Positions 42,831 to 52,227 are shown, numbered from the stretch's first letter. The stretch is DNA of 55,939 bases from Solobacterium sp. (GCA_015256455.1 JABZMB010000004.1:1-55939); one strand, 5' to 3'. The notes: generated from the letters alone by a model not told the origin. Numbers and translations are program-made.

Positions 42831-42856
42831 ATCCCGCTATCTTTCGATAACAGGAT
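42831..42856 (-). terminator. Terminator of typA
   Basis: An 11-bp stem with two G-T pairs and a GAAA tetraloop on the minus strand, followed by TTTTTT, directly after the typA stop. Confidence 0.85.
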
Positions 42857-42863
42857 ATATCAA

Positions 42864-44696
42864 TTACATTTCAGATTCAATCTTTCCGATTTCACGAGCG
42901 TGTCTTCTACGATCGATTTCTGTTAAATACTTCTTACGAATACGAATATCTTCTGGTGTAATTTCTACAAGTTCATCATCATTGATAAATTCAATCGCAG
43001 CTTCTAATGACATGATACGTGGTGGAACAAGCTTCATCGCTTCATCGTTACCAGTGGAACGAACAGCTGTCATCTTCTTATTCTTGATTGGATTAACACC
43101 CATATCCATATTCTTAGCAGATACACCGATAATCATACCTTCATAAACAGGTGTCTGTGCACCGATGAATAACTGACCACGTTCCTGAATATTCCAAAGA
43201 GCGTATGTCATAGCACTACCTGTTTCAGTAGAAATGAGTGCACCATTTTCACGTTGTGGAATTTCACCCTTAAATGGTTCATAACCATCTAAACGCTGTA
43301 CCATAGTACCTTCACCATGTGTCATATTGATGAAGTCGGATCTAAATCCGATTAATCCACGTGTAGGACACTTATAAGTGATACGTGTATATGTGCCAAT
43401 TTCTTCCATGTCAGAAAGAATACCCTTACGTACATTGAGGGCAGAGATAACAGAACCAGAATATTCTGTTGGAACGTCAATCACAACTTCCTCGATAGGT
43501 TCACATGTAACACCATCAATCTTCTTCATAATAACTTCAGGACGTGATACTGCAATTTCAAAGCCTTCACGACGCATTTGTTCTAGTAAGATTGTTAAGT
43601 GTAATTCACCACGACCAGATACCTTAAATGTATCTGTAGAATCTGTATCTTCAACCTTTAAACCAACATTTACTTCAAGTTCTTTATCTAAACGTTCACG
43701 AATATTACGTGAAGTTACAAACTTACCAACTTGTCCAGCAAATGGAGAATCATTAACCATGAAGTTCATGGAAAGTGTTGGTTCTTCAATCTTTAACATT
43801 GGCATTGGATCTGGAGCACCTTGAGGACAGAGTGTATCACCAATATTAATATCAGGGATACCAGAAATCATACAGATTTCACCACACTGGATTTCTTCGA
43901 CTGGAATACGACTTAATCCCTTGTAGATAAAGATCTGATTTGTCTTTCCTTGGTGTGCACTACCATCCGCATTACATACTGTATAAGATGTCGCAGCCTT
44001 TAATGTACCTTTATATACACGTCCAATTCCTAAACGTCCAATATAATCATCATATGCAAGTGCACTGATTTGCATCTGTACCGGCTCACCAATCAGGTTT
44101 GGATAAGCTTGTGTATGATGGATAATTGTTTCAAATAGTGGCACGATATCTTCATTTGTACCATCCTGCTCGTAATTAACAATACCCTCTCTAGCCTTAC
44201 CAAATAGGATTGGGAAGTCTAACTGATCATCTGTTGCGTTTAGTTCGAGGAACAATTCATATACTTCATCGATAACTTCATTAGCACGAGCATCCTGCTT
44301 ATCCATCTTATTGATTAATAAGATAGGACGAAGACCTGCTTCTAATGACTTCTGCAACACGAAACGTGTCTGTGGCATTGGTCCTTCTGCTGAGTCTACT
44401 AACAAGATAACCGTATCAACTGTTTTGATAATACGCTCAACTTCGGAAGAGAAGTCTGCGTGACCTGGTGTATCAACGATATTAATCTTGTAGTCTTTGT
44501 ATGTTACAGAGCAGTTCTTGGAATAAATAGTAATTCCTCTTTCACGTTCGAGATCGTTGGAGTCCATAATGCAGTCTACAACCTTTTCGTTATCTTTAAA
44601 TACATGACTCTGTTTGAGGAATGCGTCTACTAACGTTGATTTTCCAGCGTCAACGTGAGCAATCACAGCAATGTTAATAATCTTTTGATAATCCAT
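42864..44696 (-). CDS. typA: Translational GTPase TypA/BipA
   Basis: Ribosome-binding GTPase important at low temperature and under stress, 610 residues. G motifs are AHVDAGKST (G1), RGITI (G2), DTPGH (G3) and NKMD (G4), followed by EF-G-like domains and the BipA-specific C-terminal domain (SRPEVIMKKIDG..., GAQTPVYEGMIIG). It is a single-gene unit with its own promoter and terminator. Confidence 0.97.
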   Translation of the reverse strand: MDYQKIINIAVIAHVDAGKSTLVDAFLKQSHVFKDNEKVVDCIMDSNDLERERGITIYSKNCSVTYKDYKINIVDTPGHADFSSEVERIIKTVDTVILLVDSAEGPMPQTRFVLQKSLEAGLRPILLINKMDKQDARANEVIDEVYELFLELNATDDQLDFPILFGKAREGIVNYEQDGTNEDIVPLFETIIHHTQAYPNLIGEPVQMQISALAYDDYIGRLGIGRVYKGTLKAATSYTVCNADGSAHQGKTNQIFIYKGLSRIPVEEIQCGEICMISGIPDINIGDTLCPQGAPDPMPMLKIEEPTLSMNFMVNDSPFAGQVGKFVTSRNIRERLDKELEVNVGLKVEDTDSTDTFKVSGRGELHLTILLEQMRREGFEIAVSRPEVIMKKIDGVTCEPIEEVVIDVPTEYSGSVISALNVRKGILSDMEEIGTYTRITYKCPTRGLIGFRSDFINMTHGEGTMVQRLDGYEPFKGEIPQRENGALISTETGSAMTYALWNIQERGQLFIGAQTPVYEGMIIGVSAKNMDMGVNPIKNKKMTAVRSTGNDEAMKLVPPRIMSLEAAIEFINDDELVEITPEDIRIRKKYLTEIDRRRHAREIGKIESEM

Positions 44697-44731
44697 CTTC
44701 TCTTCACCTTCTTTTAAGCATAAGCGGATAA

Positions 44732-44760
44732 ATTATATATTTTATAGCCATAAATTACAA
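44732..44760 (-). promoter_or_regulatory. Promoter of typA
   Basis: Minus strand TTGTAA (44755-44760), 17-base spacer, TATAAT (44732-44737), about 35 bases before the ATG. Confidence 0.6.
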
Positions 44761-44791
44761 CCCAAACCCACTTAAAATACAGATGTTTTCA

Positions 44792-44820
44792 TTGACGATA
44801 GATGTGGAGGTTGCTATAAT
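44792..44820 (+). promoter_or_regulatory. Strong promoter of tRNA-Leu
   Basis: TTGACG (44792-44797), exact 17-base spacer, and TGCTATAAT with the hexamer at 44815-44820: near-consensus -35, -10 and extended -10 together. Transcription would start about 5 bases before the tRNA. Confidence 0.85.
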
Positions 44821-44831
44821 ATTTGAGCGAT

Positions 44832-44913
44832 GCACCAGTGGTGGAATCGGCAGACACGTACGCTTGAGGGGCGTATGAGGCAACTCGTGCAAGTTCAAGT
44901 CTTGTCTGGTGCA
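44832..44913 (+). tRNA. tRNA-Leu (anticodon GAG)
   Basis: An 82-base class II tRNA. Acceptor arms GCACCAG (44832-44838) and CTGGTGC (44906-44912) pair fully. The anticodon loop is TTGAGGG between TACGC and GCGTA, giving GAG for CUU/CUC leucine codons. A long variable arm (TGAGGCAACTCG) and a T-arm with TTCAAGT are present. The 3' CCA is not encoded. Confidence 0.95.
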
Positions 44914-44920
44914 CTAATTT

Positions 44921-44945
44921 AACCCACAACAGTGGGTTTTTTTTA
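44921..44945 (+). terminator. Terminator of tRNA-Leu
   Basis: AACCCAC/GTGGGTT arms with an AACA loop, followed by eight T in a row. Confidence 0.9.
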
Positions 44946-45096
44946 TGCTTCCACCTACATTTTCATATGTACTTTCATGAAAAATATTGCAAGTCGGTAT
45001 TTAATTTCAATAAAAGTAATGTAAGCGGTATAAAATCTCTTTACTTTTATTAGTAGCAAAATTATCATGTATATCTATAGGAGGAAAAGAGTAAAT

Positions 45097-46563
45097 ATGA
45101 AAAAAGTATTGATTCCGGCTTTAGCTTTAACTATGGCTTTATCCTTTGCCGGCTGCTCAAAATCTGAAAAAACAGGTTCTACAGCAGAAACAAAAGAGAC
45201 AGTAAAGACAGACTACGATGTAGTAGTTATTGGCGCTGGTGGAGCTGGTCTTACTGCCGCTATTACTGCAGCTGAAAACGGTGCATCCGTTGTTGTTGTT
45301 GAAAAGATGGCAGCTATCGGTGGTAACACAGCTCTATCTGGTGGTGAAATGGCAGCACCTGGTAACTGGTTACAACAAAAAGAAGGCATCGAAGATAGTG
45401 CTGATAAGTTCTATGAAGATGTCATGAAGGGTGGCGACTACAAGGCTAACCCTGAACTCGTTAGAGTTTTAGCTGACAACGCTTTAAGCGCTGCTGAATG
45501 GTTACGTGATGACATCAAGGTTGACTTCGAAGACAAGATGATGTTCTTCGGTGGACACAGCGTAATGCGTTCCTTAGTACCACACAACGAATCTGGTGTT
45601 GAAATCATCCAGAAGTTAAAGGCTAAGGCTGATGAATTAGGTATTACAGTATTAACAAACACAAAGGCTACTGAATTAGTAGAAACAGACAAGAAGGTTA
45701 CTGGCGTTAAGGCAACAACAAAAGATGGTGATGTAACTTTCACAGCTTCTAAGGGTGTTGTTCTTGCGACAGGTGGTTTCGGTTCTAACATTGAAATGCG
45801 TAAGGAATATAATCCAGAAATGGATGAAAAGATCCTATCTACATGTTCTCCAGGAAGTACTGGTGACGGTATTGTAATGGCTGAAAAGATTGGTGCAGCT
45901 ACAGTTGATATGTCATATATCCAAACATATCCAACATGCGATATCACATCAGGTACATTATTATATGTTGGTGACGTACGTTTAGCTGGTAGATCAATCC
46001 TTGTTAACAAGGAAGGTAAGCGTTTCGTTGAAGAACTAGAACGTCGTGACGTTATCTCTAAGGCTGTTACAGAACAGACTGGTGGCGTTTCATACATGTT
46101 CTGGGATGAAGCATCTATGGAAGCTTCTGGTGTTAAGGAAGCTCACCCTGAAGAATACGAAAGACTCATCAAGGAAAAGCACTTAGTGAAGGCTGATACA
46201 ATTGAAGAAGCTGCTGCTTTCTTCGGTATTGACGCTGAAGCATTAAAGAAGACTATCGCAGACTACAACCAATACGCTGCAGATGGTAAGGACTTAGAAT
46301 TTAACAAGCGTGGTAAGTTAGTTGCCTTCGGTGAAGGTCCATACTACATCATGGTTTCACAACCATCTGTTCACCACACAATGGGTGGTGTTGTAATCAA
46401 CACTAACGCTCAAGTATTAGACAAGGATGGCAAGGCTATCTCTGGTCTATACGCTGCAGGTGAAGTTACTGGTGGTATCCACGGTACAAACCGTCTAGGT
46501 TCTGACGCTATCGCTGATATTACAGTATTCGGTAGAATCGCTGGCGAACAAGTATCTAAGTAA
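45097..46563 (+). CDS. FAD-dependent reductase lipoprotein (fumarate/urocanate reductase-like)
   Basis: A 488-residue extracytoplasmic flavoprotein. A lipoprotein signal (MKKVLIPALALTMALSFAGC) anchors it outside the membrane. The mature part is an FAD_binding_2 domain: GAGGAGLTAAI dinucleotide motif, SGGEMAAPG, and the capping domain. Residues equivalent to the fumarate reductase site appear as LERRD (Arg), QPSVHHTMGG (His) and HGTNRLGSDA (Arg). No haem or FMN domain is fused, so electrons must come from another protein. The substrate could be fumarate, urocanate, cinnamate-like acids or methacrylate. Codon use is much more biased (AAG, GAC, GGT) than in neighbouring genes, suggesting very high expression. 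GGAGG lies 11 bases before the ATG. Confidence 0.88.
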   Translation: MKKVLIPALALTMALSFAGCSKSEKTGSTAETKETVKTDYDVVVIGAGGAGLTAAITAAENGASVVVVEKMAAIGGNTALSGGEMAAPGNWLQQKEGIEDSADKFYEDVMKGGDYKANPELVRVLADNALSAAEWLRDDIKVDFEDKMMFFGGHSVMRSLVPHNESGVEIIQKLKAKADELGITVLTNTKATELVETDKKVTGVKATTKDGDVTFTASKGVVLATGGFGSNIEMRKEYNPEMDEKILSTCSPGSTGDGIVMAEKIGAATVDMSYIQTYPTCDITSGTLLYVGDVRLAGRSILVNKEGKRFVEELERRDVISKAVTEQTGGVSYMFWDEASMEASGVKEAHPEEYERLIKEKHLVKADTIEEAAAFFGIDAEALKKTIADYNQYAADGKDLEFNKRGKLVAFGEGPYYIMVSQPSVHHTMGGVVINTNAQVLDKDGKAISGLYAAGEVTGGIHGTNRLGSDAIADITVFGRIAGEQVSK

Positions 46564-46571
46564 AAATATAC

Positions 46572-46603
46572 AAAGCAAGATGATTTCGCATCTTGCTTTT
46601 ATT
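46572..46603 (+). terminator. Terminator of FAD reductase gene
   Basis: AAAGCAAGATG/CATCTTGCTTT arms with a six-base loop followed by TTATTTTG, eight bases after the stop. Confidence 0.85.
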
Positions 46604-46622
46604 TTGGTAATCTCTATTGTTC

Positions 46623-47276
46623 TTATATCTTTTTTACTGTAATAATTGTATAACTACATGAATTTACTATGATTTTAATATCATCAGTAATACATATCCA
46701 ATTCCTTCCTTCTTTGGATATCTTACAATTCTTATCTCTTATTTTATTTTTACAATACTCGACAACATCTTCTATATCTGAATTCAAACTTTCTTGGATC
46801 CTAATTAGTCCATCAGGAGTTGTATTCATTTTATCTACATTGAATAAAAATTCTTTTACCGTTTCATTTTTAAGTATTTTAGTATTATTTGAAAGGAATT
46901 CCTTTACATCTTTTACGTAATTCTCTATACATTCTTTCCATTCATCATCATTTCCCCACCAATGATATTTTGAATAATTCATTCTATCCAAAACTTTAGA
47001 TGGGTAGATTTTTTTCAATCTCCAATTACAAATATGTTTACTTTTAATAATACATTCTATCAGACTATTTTTATGTCTAGATTTTCCTATGACAACAAGT
47101 TTATCCCCACCATCTCCCCATTGATGTGGAGCAATATATACTTTAGTACCAGGAGAAAAAAGTTTTACACCAGATTTTATTTCATGTTCTTCCCCATAAA
47201 ATCTTTTATCAACTATATTTCCAACCATACACCATCTCCAGAGATAATTTTTAACTTTGTTTTCTACCATAGTCAT
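46623..47276 (-). CDS. AT-rich orphan protein with DUF3781-like C-terminus
   Basis: A 217-residue protein not recognised as a whole. It is rich in Lys, Asn, Ile and Trp, and the DNA is visibly more AT-rich than both neighbours, suggesting recent acquisition. The N-terminal ~75 residues contain strands that could form a small beta barrel (LFSPGTKVYIAP, DKLVVIGKSRHK). The C-terminal ~55 residues (VEYCKNKIRDKNCKIS...NWICITDDIKIIVNSCSYTIITVKK) resemble the DUF3781 domain of small Firmicutes proteins. Start uncertain between Met1 and Met3 (47270), both near AAGG. It stands alone with its own promoter. Confidence 0.7.
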   Translation of the reverse strand: MTMVENKVKNYLWRWCMVGNIVDKRFYGEEHEIKSGVKLFSPGTKVYIAPHQWGDGGDKLVVIGKSRHKNSLIECIIKSKHICNWRLKKIYPSKVLDRMNYSKYHWWGNDDEWKECIENYVKDVKEFLSNNTKILKNETVKEFLFNVDKMNTTPDGLIRIQESLNSDIEDVVEYCKNKIRDKNCKISKEGRNWICITDDIKIIVNSCSYTIITVKKI

Positions 47277-47290
47277 TTTACCTTAACCTA

Positions 47291-47299
47291 ATTATAGCA
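47291..47299 (-). promoter_or_regulatory. Extended -10 promoter of AT-rich orphan gene
   Basis: Minus strand TGCTATAAT, hexamer 47291-47296, directly beyond the zwf terminator. The leader would be only about 10-15 bases. Confidence 0.55.
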
Positions 47300-47307
47300 T
47301 GTAAAAA

Positions 47308-47325
47308 AGCCTCAATAATGAGGCT
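47308..47325 (-). terminator. Terminator of pgl-gnd-zwf operon
   Basis: AGCCTCA/TGAGGCT arms with a four-base loop and TTTTTT on the minus strand; it overlaps the zwf stop codon. Confidence 0.88.
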
Positions 47326-48700
47326 AATTCCATTGTTTAAAATCGTTATGATATAGCTGAGAAAGTTCTTTCGGTTCTACACTGCCTTGTGGATATGTAT
47401 AGACTGAAAGATTTGCGTCAGTATACATCTGTTTTAAGGCATCGATATATTCCCAACTATATTCAATCATCTCCCACTTAGTAAACCATGAGTTATCACC
47501 AATCATGCACGCATGTAACATTCTTTCGTATGCTTCTGGTGTGTTTAACTTAAAGATTAAATTACAGTTTTGGCAGAAGTCCATCTGTGCTTTTGTAATA
47601 CTATCTTCACCTGGTGTCTTGATATTAAATTCAAGATATACTCCTTCTGTCGGCTGAATCTTAATCACTAGTACATTAGGATCTACATCCTCACGCTGTC
47701 TTTTGAATGTGATTTTAACTTCAATCTCACGTCGAGCCATTTTCTTACCTGTACGGATATAGAATGGTACACCTTGCCAACGTTCATTATCAATAAACAG
47801 TTTTAATCCCGCAAATGTTTCGGTAGTAGATGCAGGGTCCACATGTAGTTCTTCTCTATATCCTTCATACTGCCCCATCAATAGTGTGTCTTGAATCTTT
47901 AGTTCATTGACTGGACGTAGTTGTTTTAGAACTTCAAGTTGTTGTTCATTCATATTACCAGTTGGATCATCTACTGCTACGATACTCATAATTTGTAATA
48001 AATGGTTTTGAACCATATCTTTCAGAGCACCTGCGTGATCATAATAGTTTCCTCTTGTTTCAACACCAACTTCTTCCAGCGCAGAAATCTGGACATAATC
48101 AATGTTGTCTTTGTTCCAAACATTGTTAAATAGTAAGTTGGCATCACGAATTGTTAGAATGTTACGAACCATCTCTTTTCCAAGATAATGATCAATACGA
48201 TAAATATGATCACTACCAAATAAATTCTCTAATTTTTTGCTTAGGAATTTTGCAAGTTCTAAACTTGCACCAAATGGCTTTTCCAATACAATCTTTGGAT
48301 CATGCATGTTTTTCATTGTAGAGACACCATCTGTAATTCCTTCAAAGAAATCTGGTGCTACCGCATAATAAACAACATGATTCTCAGTTGGATGTTCTTC
48401 GTAGTATTGGTCTAATAACTCATATTGAGCTTGATCGGTAAAATCCATGCGGAAGTAATGAATATGTTTAAAGAATGCTTGTAACTGCTCATCTTTTACC
48501 TTTACTTGGGCAAACTCGCTAATCCAAGGTTCTATAATCTCATGGTAATCCGCATCTGTGTAATCACGTCTTCCAATTGGAGTAATTAAGAACTCTTCAG
48601 GAAGTTGATTTTTGATAAATAGATTATACATAGCAGGTAGAAGCTTACGATATGTTAAGTCTCCTGTTCCACCAAATATTGTAAGTGTTAATTTATTCAT
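47324..48700 (-). CDS. zwf: Glucose-6-phosphate 1-dehydrogenase
   Basis: First enzyme of the oxidative pentose phosphate pathway, 458 residues. The NAD(P)-binding start is LTIFGGTGDLTYRKLLPA, and the active-site signature is RIDHYLGKEMVRN with catalytic His and Lys. The ATG at 48700 overlaps the gnd end by eight bases and has GTGGGG upstream; the open frame extends 32 codons further but that part lies inside gnd. The protein is some 20-30 residues shorter than most relatives, without loss of a visible motif. Confidence 0.95.
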   Translation of the reverse strand: MNKLTLTIFGGTGDLTYRKLLPAMYNLFIKNQLPEEFLITPIGRRDYTDADYHEIIEPWISEFAQVKVKDEQLQAFFKHIHYFRMDFTDQAQYELLDQYYEEHPTENHVVYYAVAPDFFEGITDGVSTMKNMHDPKIVLEKPFGASLELAKFLSKKLENLFGSDHIYRIDHYLGKEMVRNILTIRDANLLFNNVWNKDNIDYVQISALEEVGVETRGNYYDHAGALKDMVQNHLLQIMSIVAVDDPTGNMNEQQLEVLKQLRPVNELKIQDTLLMGQYEGYREELHVDPASTTETFAGLKLFIDNERWQGVPFYIRTGKKMARREIEVKITFKRQREDVDPNVLVIKIQPTEGVYLEFNIKTPGEDSITKAQMDFCQNCNLIFKLNTPEAYERMLHACMIGDNSWFTKWEMIEYSWEYIDALKQMYTDANLSVYTYPQGSVEPKELSQLYHNDFKQWN

Positions 48701-50066
48701 GACTGCCCCACTGATGGTGTTCAAAGCCTTCACGGTCGACTCTTTGATATGTATGTGCACCAAAGAAATCACGTTGGCCCTGAATAATATTTGCACCTAG
48801 ACATACGCTAGATAATTGGTTGATGTATGTAAGTGCAGCAGTAAATACTGGTAATGGTAAATCAATGGATTGTACAATTATCTCTTTTAGTGCTGGTGTA
48901 TTTTCTAATACTTCATTTTTGAATACTGGATATAGAAGTAAATCATCTGCGCCATTATCATATGCATGCATGATATCTTGTAATAACTTTGCTTGGATGA
49001 TACATCCTGCTCTAAAGATAGCCGCAATCTGCTTGAGATTTAAATCCCAACTATACTTATTAGACGCATCACGATATAAATTGAATCCCTGTGCAAAGGC
49101 AACTGTCTTAGCTAATTTATATGCTTGATGTACCTTCTCAATATCAACATTCTTCTTATGAATTGCACTTTCATTGCGATATGCATCGCGTAAAGCAAGT
49201 TGGTTAGACATAATACGTGCTTGATACGCTGCTGTTAATAAAGACGCATTAAATTCTTGTCGAAGTGCTTCGATACTTGTCCAACGACCTGTGCCCTTAT
49301 TTCCTGCCACATCTAAAATCACATCAACAAGGTCATGTTCTGTAATAGAATCTTTTTCACGTAACACAGTTACTGTGATATCGACAAGATAGCTCTGCAC
49401 ATCTCCTTGATTCCATTGATCTAACACATCCGCAATTTCGCTATTTGTATAACCTGCGGTGTACTTTAGAATTAAATATGTTTCTGCAAGCAACTGCATA
49501 TCCGCATATTCAATTCCATTATGTACCATCTTTACATAGTGACCACTACCTTCTGGTCCAATATATGTACAACATGGTTCTCCATCCTTCTTAGCAGAGA
49601 TGTCTTCCAATATCTTTCCTACAGAAGCGTACGCATCCTTATCTCCAGATGGCATAATACTTGGGCCTTTTAAAGCACCTTCTTCACCACCAGATACACC
49701 AACACCAAAGTACTTTAATCCATGGCTAGCCATCTGCTTATGACGACGATTTGTATCTTCAAAGTAAGAGTTACCACCATCCATGATGATGTCTCCTTCA
49801 TCTAATAGATCAACGAGTTGTAATAAGACATCATCAACTGGCTGGCCAGCTGGTACCATCAAAAATACACGACGTGGCTTTTCAAGAGAATTTACAAAAT
49901 CCTCTAGTTTTTCAAAACCACTAAATCCAGGGATGTTCTCATCGATTAATACTTTCGTACGTTCGAAAGAACGATTATATCCACTTACCTTGTAGCCATG
50001 GTTTAGCATATTTAATGCAATATTCTTTCCCATGACACCTAATCCAATTACACCTATATTACTCAT
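48693..50066 (-). CDS. gnd: 6-phosphogluconate dehydrogenase
   Basis: Oxidises 6-phosphogluconate to ribulose-5-phosphate, 457 residues. It shows the GLGVMGKNIALNML nucleotide-binding loop, the substrate motif VGVSGGEEGALKGPSIMPSG, the catalytic Lys region SGHYVKMVHNGIEY, and the helical C-terminal domain with VQAQRDFFGAHTYQR-like ending (GQRDFFGAHTYQRVD). The ATG at 50066 has AGGAG eight bases upstream. It lies between the lactonase and zwf genes, with overlaps on both sides. Confidence 0.97.
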   Translation of the reverse strand: MSNIGVIGLGVMGKNIALNMLNHGYKVSGYNRSFERTKVLIDENIPGFSGFEKLEDFVNSLEKPRRVFLMVPAGQPVDDVLLQLVDLLDEGDIIMDGGNSYFEDTNRRHKQMASHGLKYFGVGVSGGEEGALKGPSIMPSGDKDAYASVGKILEDISAKKDGEPCCTYIGPEGSGHYVKMVHNGIEYADMQLLAETYLILKYTAGYTNSEIADVLDQWNQGDVQSYLVDITVTVLREKDSITEHDLVDVILDVAGNKGTGRWTSIEALRQEFNASLLTAAYQARIMSNQLALRDAYRNESAIHKKNVDIEKVHQAYKLAKTVAFAQGFNLYRDASNKYSWDLNLKQIAAIFRAGCIIQAKLLQDIMHAYDNGADDLLLYPVFKNEVLENTPALKEIIVQSIDLPLPVFTAALTYINQLSSVCLGANIIQGQRDFFGAHTYQRVDREGFEHHQWGSHE

Positions 50067-50997
50067 GTTCATTTCTCCTCATAATAATAGAAACACCTTC
50101 TGGAATTGTTACTGTAGATACTGCATCCTGTATGTATGCATGTTCAATTGGTAGTACACTTAGTGAATCCGAAAAGCGATTTGCGACGATAATATCATCA
50201 TCCACAATCACAAAGTCACGTGGATGTTTACCAGCACATGATGTCACTTGAATACGTTCGATATCTTTTCCAGATACATGTAGCACTGTAATGACATCCT
50301 GTGTACGTGTTGATACGTATAAATAATCACCCTTCTTACGTATTGCGGCTGTATCTTTCACATGTGAAAGACCGTTTTCTAACAGTTCTACTGTATTTAC
50401 AACTTTCTTTGCATGCATGTCTACAACATATAGAAGATTACTTAATTCGCCTACCACATATAGGTATTTCTCATCATCTGAGAACACCGCATGTCTAGGT
50501 CCACTACCTTCTTCAAATTGAATCTCATCTATAACCTTAAAATCTTTATCAAGAATCTTTATCTGATCCAAAAAGAGACATGGCACCAGATATTGATCCT
50601 TGTATGGAATAACCTGATGACATCCAGCCTTTTCTTTGATATGTGTTCTTTCAAGCAGTTCTAACTCGTTATTTTCAAAACGTAAAAGTGTTACATCTCC
50701 ACTGTGGAAGTGAGCCGTAAAGATCAAGTTGTCTTTTACACCAACGTAACAGGATGTAAATGCTTCAAAAACGATATGATCGATTTCGTTGCCACTTAAA
50801 TCAAAGACAGCTACACCAGAGCCATCCTCAAAATCACATACAGCTACGATATAATCATTCATCCATGCTAAATATTTTGGATTACACACTTTTGTAAATA
50901 AGCGGACGTCTTTTACCTTACGTTCTTCATATGTAAACGCATAAATACCTTCACTTTTTTCAGACGTATACGTTCCTACATATCCTGTATATGACAT
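50059..50997 (-). CDS. pgl: 6-phosphogluconolactonase, beta-propeller (lactonase/YbhE) family
   Basis: Hydrolyses 6-phosphogluconolactone. The 312-residue protein is a seven-bladed propeller of the lactonase family: YVGTYTSEKSEGIYAF at the start, repeated strands with EEGSGPRHAVFSDDEKYLYVVGELSN as the most typical block, and GKHPRDFVI near the end. The start at 50997 has AAGGAG seven bases upstream. It is the first gene of a three-gene operon that, with gnd and zwf, encodes the whole oxidative branch. Confidence 0.92.
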   Translation of the reverse strand: MSYTGYVGTYTSEKSEGIYAFTYEERKVKDVRLFTKVCNPKYLAWMNDYIVAVCDFEDGSGVAVFDLSGNEIDHIVFEAFTSCYVGVKDNLIFTAHFHSGDVTLLRFENNELELLERTHIKEKAGCHQVIPYKDQYLVPCLFLDQIKILDKDFKVIDEIQFEEGSGPRHAVFSDDEKYLYVVGELSNLLYVVDMHAKKVVNTVELLENGLSHVKDTAAIRKKGDYLYVSTRTQDVITVLHVSGKDIERIQVTSCAGKHPRDFVIVDDDIIVANRFSDSLSVLPIEHAYIQDAVSTVTIPEGVSIIMRRNEHE

Positions 50998-51081
50998 TTT
51001 TAGCTCCTTTTGTATTTCTATTGTTTTATTGTATTCTCTTTTATTTAAAAACACTGCTATTTTGCCCTAAAACGCAAAAAA

Positions 51082-51097
51082 GCCAGAGTTCTCTGAC
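51082..51097 (-). terminator. Terminator of glf
   Basis: GTCAGAG/CTCTGGC arms with a two-base loop (core positions), followed by TTTTTT on the minus strand, just after the glf stop. Confidence 0.8.
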
Positions 51098-51099
51098 TT

Positions 51100-52215
51100 T
51101 TATATTTCTTTGGATTTTTCCAGTGCAGACGCAATCACCTTATCCATATCATAGTACTTATACTCACCTAAACGACCACCAAAAAGGATATTTGTTTCAT
51201 GTGATGCAAGTTCCTTATACTGCTCATATAAAGCTGTATTCTTTTCATCATTGACTGGATAATATGGATCATCACCCTGTTTCCATTCAGAACTATATTC
51301 ACGACTTATGACAGTCTTAGGCAAATCATTGCCTTCTTCATCTTTTCCAAATGTAAACCATTTATGCTCAATAATACGTGTCCAAGGTGTTTCACGGTCT
51401 GTATAGTTTACAGCCGCATTTCCTTGGAAATTTGGAATATCTAAGAGTTCATTTTCAAAACGAACAGAACGATACTCTAATGTACCTAAGCGATAATCAA
51501 AATAAGCATCGATTGGGCCAGTATAGACTACCTTTTCCGCAAGTGTATCGTACTCTTCTTTTGCTTCAAGATAGTCAACATTGAGTCGCACTTCAATACC
51601 TGCAAGCAGGTTTTCAACTAGCTTTGTATAGCCACCAACAGGGATACCCTGATAGAGCGCATTAAAATAGTTATTATCAAACGTTAAGCGTACTGGTAAA
51701 CGTTTGATGATAAATGCTGGTAGTTCAGTACAAGGCCTTCCCCATTGTTTTTCTGTATATCCTTTGATTAGTTTCTCATAGATATCTGTTCCAACAAGTG
51801 AGATTGCCTGTTCTTCAAGATTTGTCGCTGTTTTAATATTTGCGGCTTTCTTCTGTTCTTCGATTTTGTTAATCGCTTCTTCCGGTGTTACAACACCCCA
51901 CATTTTATTAAATGTGTACATGTTAAATGGCAAAGAATATAACTCCCCATGGTAATTGGCGACTGGCGAATTTGTAAAACGATTGAATTCGATAAATTTA
52001 GTAATGTATGTCCAAACATCTCTATCATTCGTATGGAAAATATGTGCACCATACTCATGTACATCAATGCCTTCTACCTTCTTTGTGTAGATATTACCAG
52101 CAATATGAGGTCGCTTATCAATGACAAGAACTTTCTTGCCCTTTTCTTTTGCCTGTTGGGCAAATACCGCACCAAATAATCCAGCACCTACAACTAGATA
52201 ATCATATTGTTTCAT
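51100..52215 (-). CDS. glf: UDP-galactopyranose mutase
   Basis: Flavoenzyme converting UDP-galactopyranose to UDP-galactofuranose for cell-surface glycans, 371 residues. The FAD-binding motif is VVGAGLFGAVFAQQA followed by VLVIDKRPHIAGN, and later typical segments are HEYGAHIFHT, YTEKQWGRP, RLPVRLTFDNNYF and GRLGEYKYYDMD. All look intact. No galactofuranosyltransferase lies in the window; glf follows glmM by 12 bases, so it is probably the last gene of the cdaA-cdaR-glmM transcript. Confidence 0.96.
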   Translation of the reverse strand: MKQYDYLVVGAGLFGAVFAQQAKEKGKKVLVIDKRPHIAGNIYTKKVEGIDVHEYGAHIFHTNDRDVWTYITKFIEFNRFTNSPVANYHGELYSLPFNMYTFNKMWGVVTPEEAINKIEEQKKAANIKTATNLEEQAISLVGTDIYEKLIKGYTEKQWGRPCTELPAFIIKRLPVRLTFDNNYFNALYQGIPVGGYTKLVENLLAGIEVRLNVDYLEAKEEYDTLAEKVVYTGPIDAYFDYRLGTLEYRSVRFENELLDIPNFQGNAAVNYTDRETPWTRIIEHKWFTFGKDEEGNDLPKTVISREYSSEWKQGDDPYYPVNDEKNTALYEQYKELASHETNILFGGRLGEYKYYDMDKVIASALEKSKEI

Positions 52216-52227
52216 ATGTACTCCTTA

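Noticed and set aside
43378..43824. Plus-strand frame of 148 codons opposite typA
   Set aside because: Fully inside a highly conserved GTPase gene; no supporting signal.
45438..46097. Open frame of 219 codons antisense to the FAD reductase
   Set aside because: It has no ribosome site or domain and arises from the strong codon bias of the real gene on the other strand.
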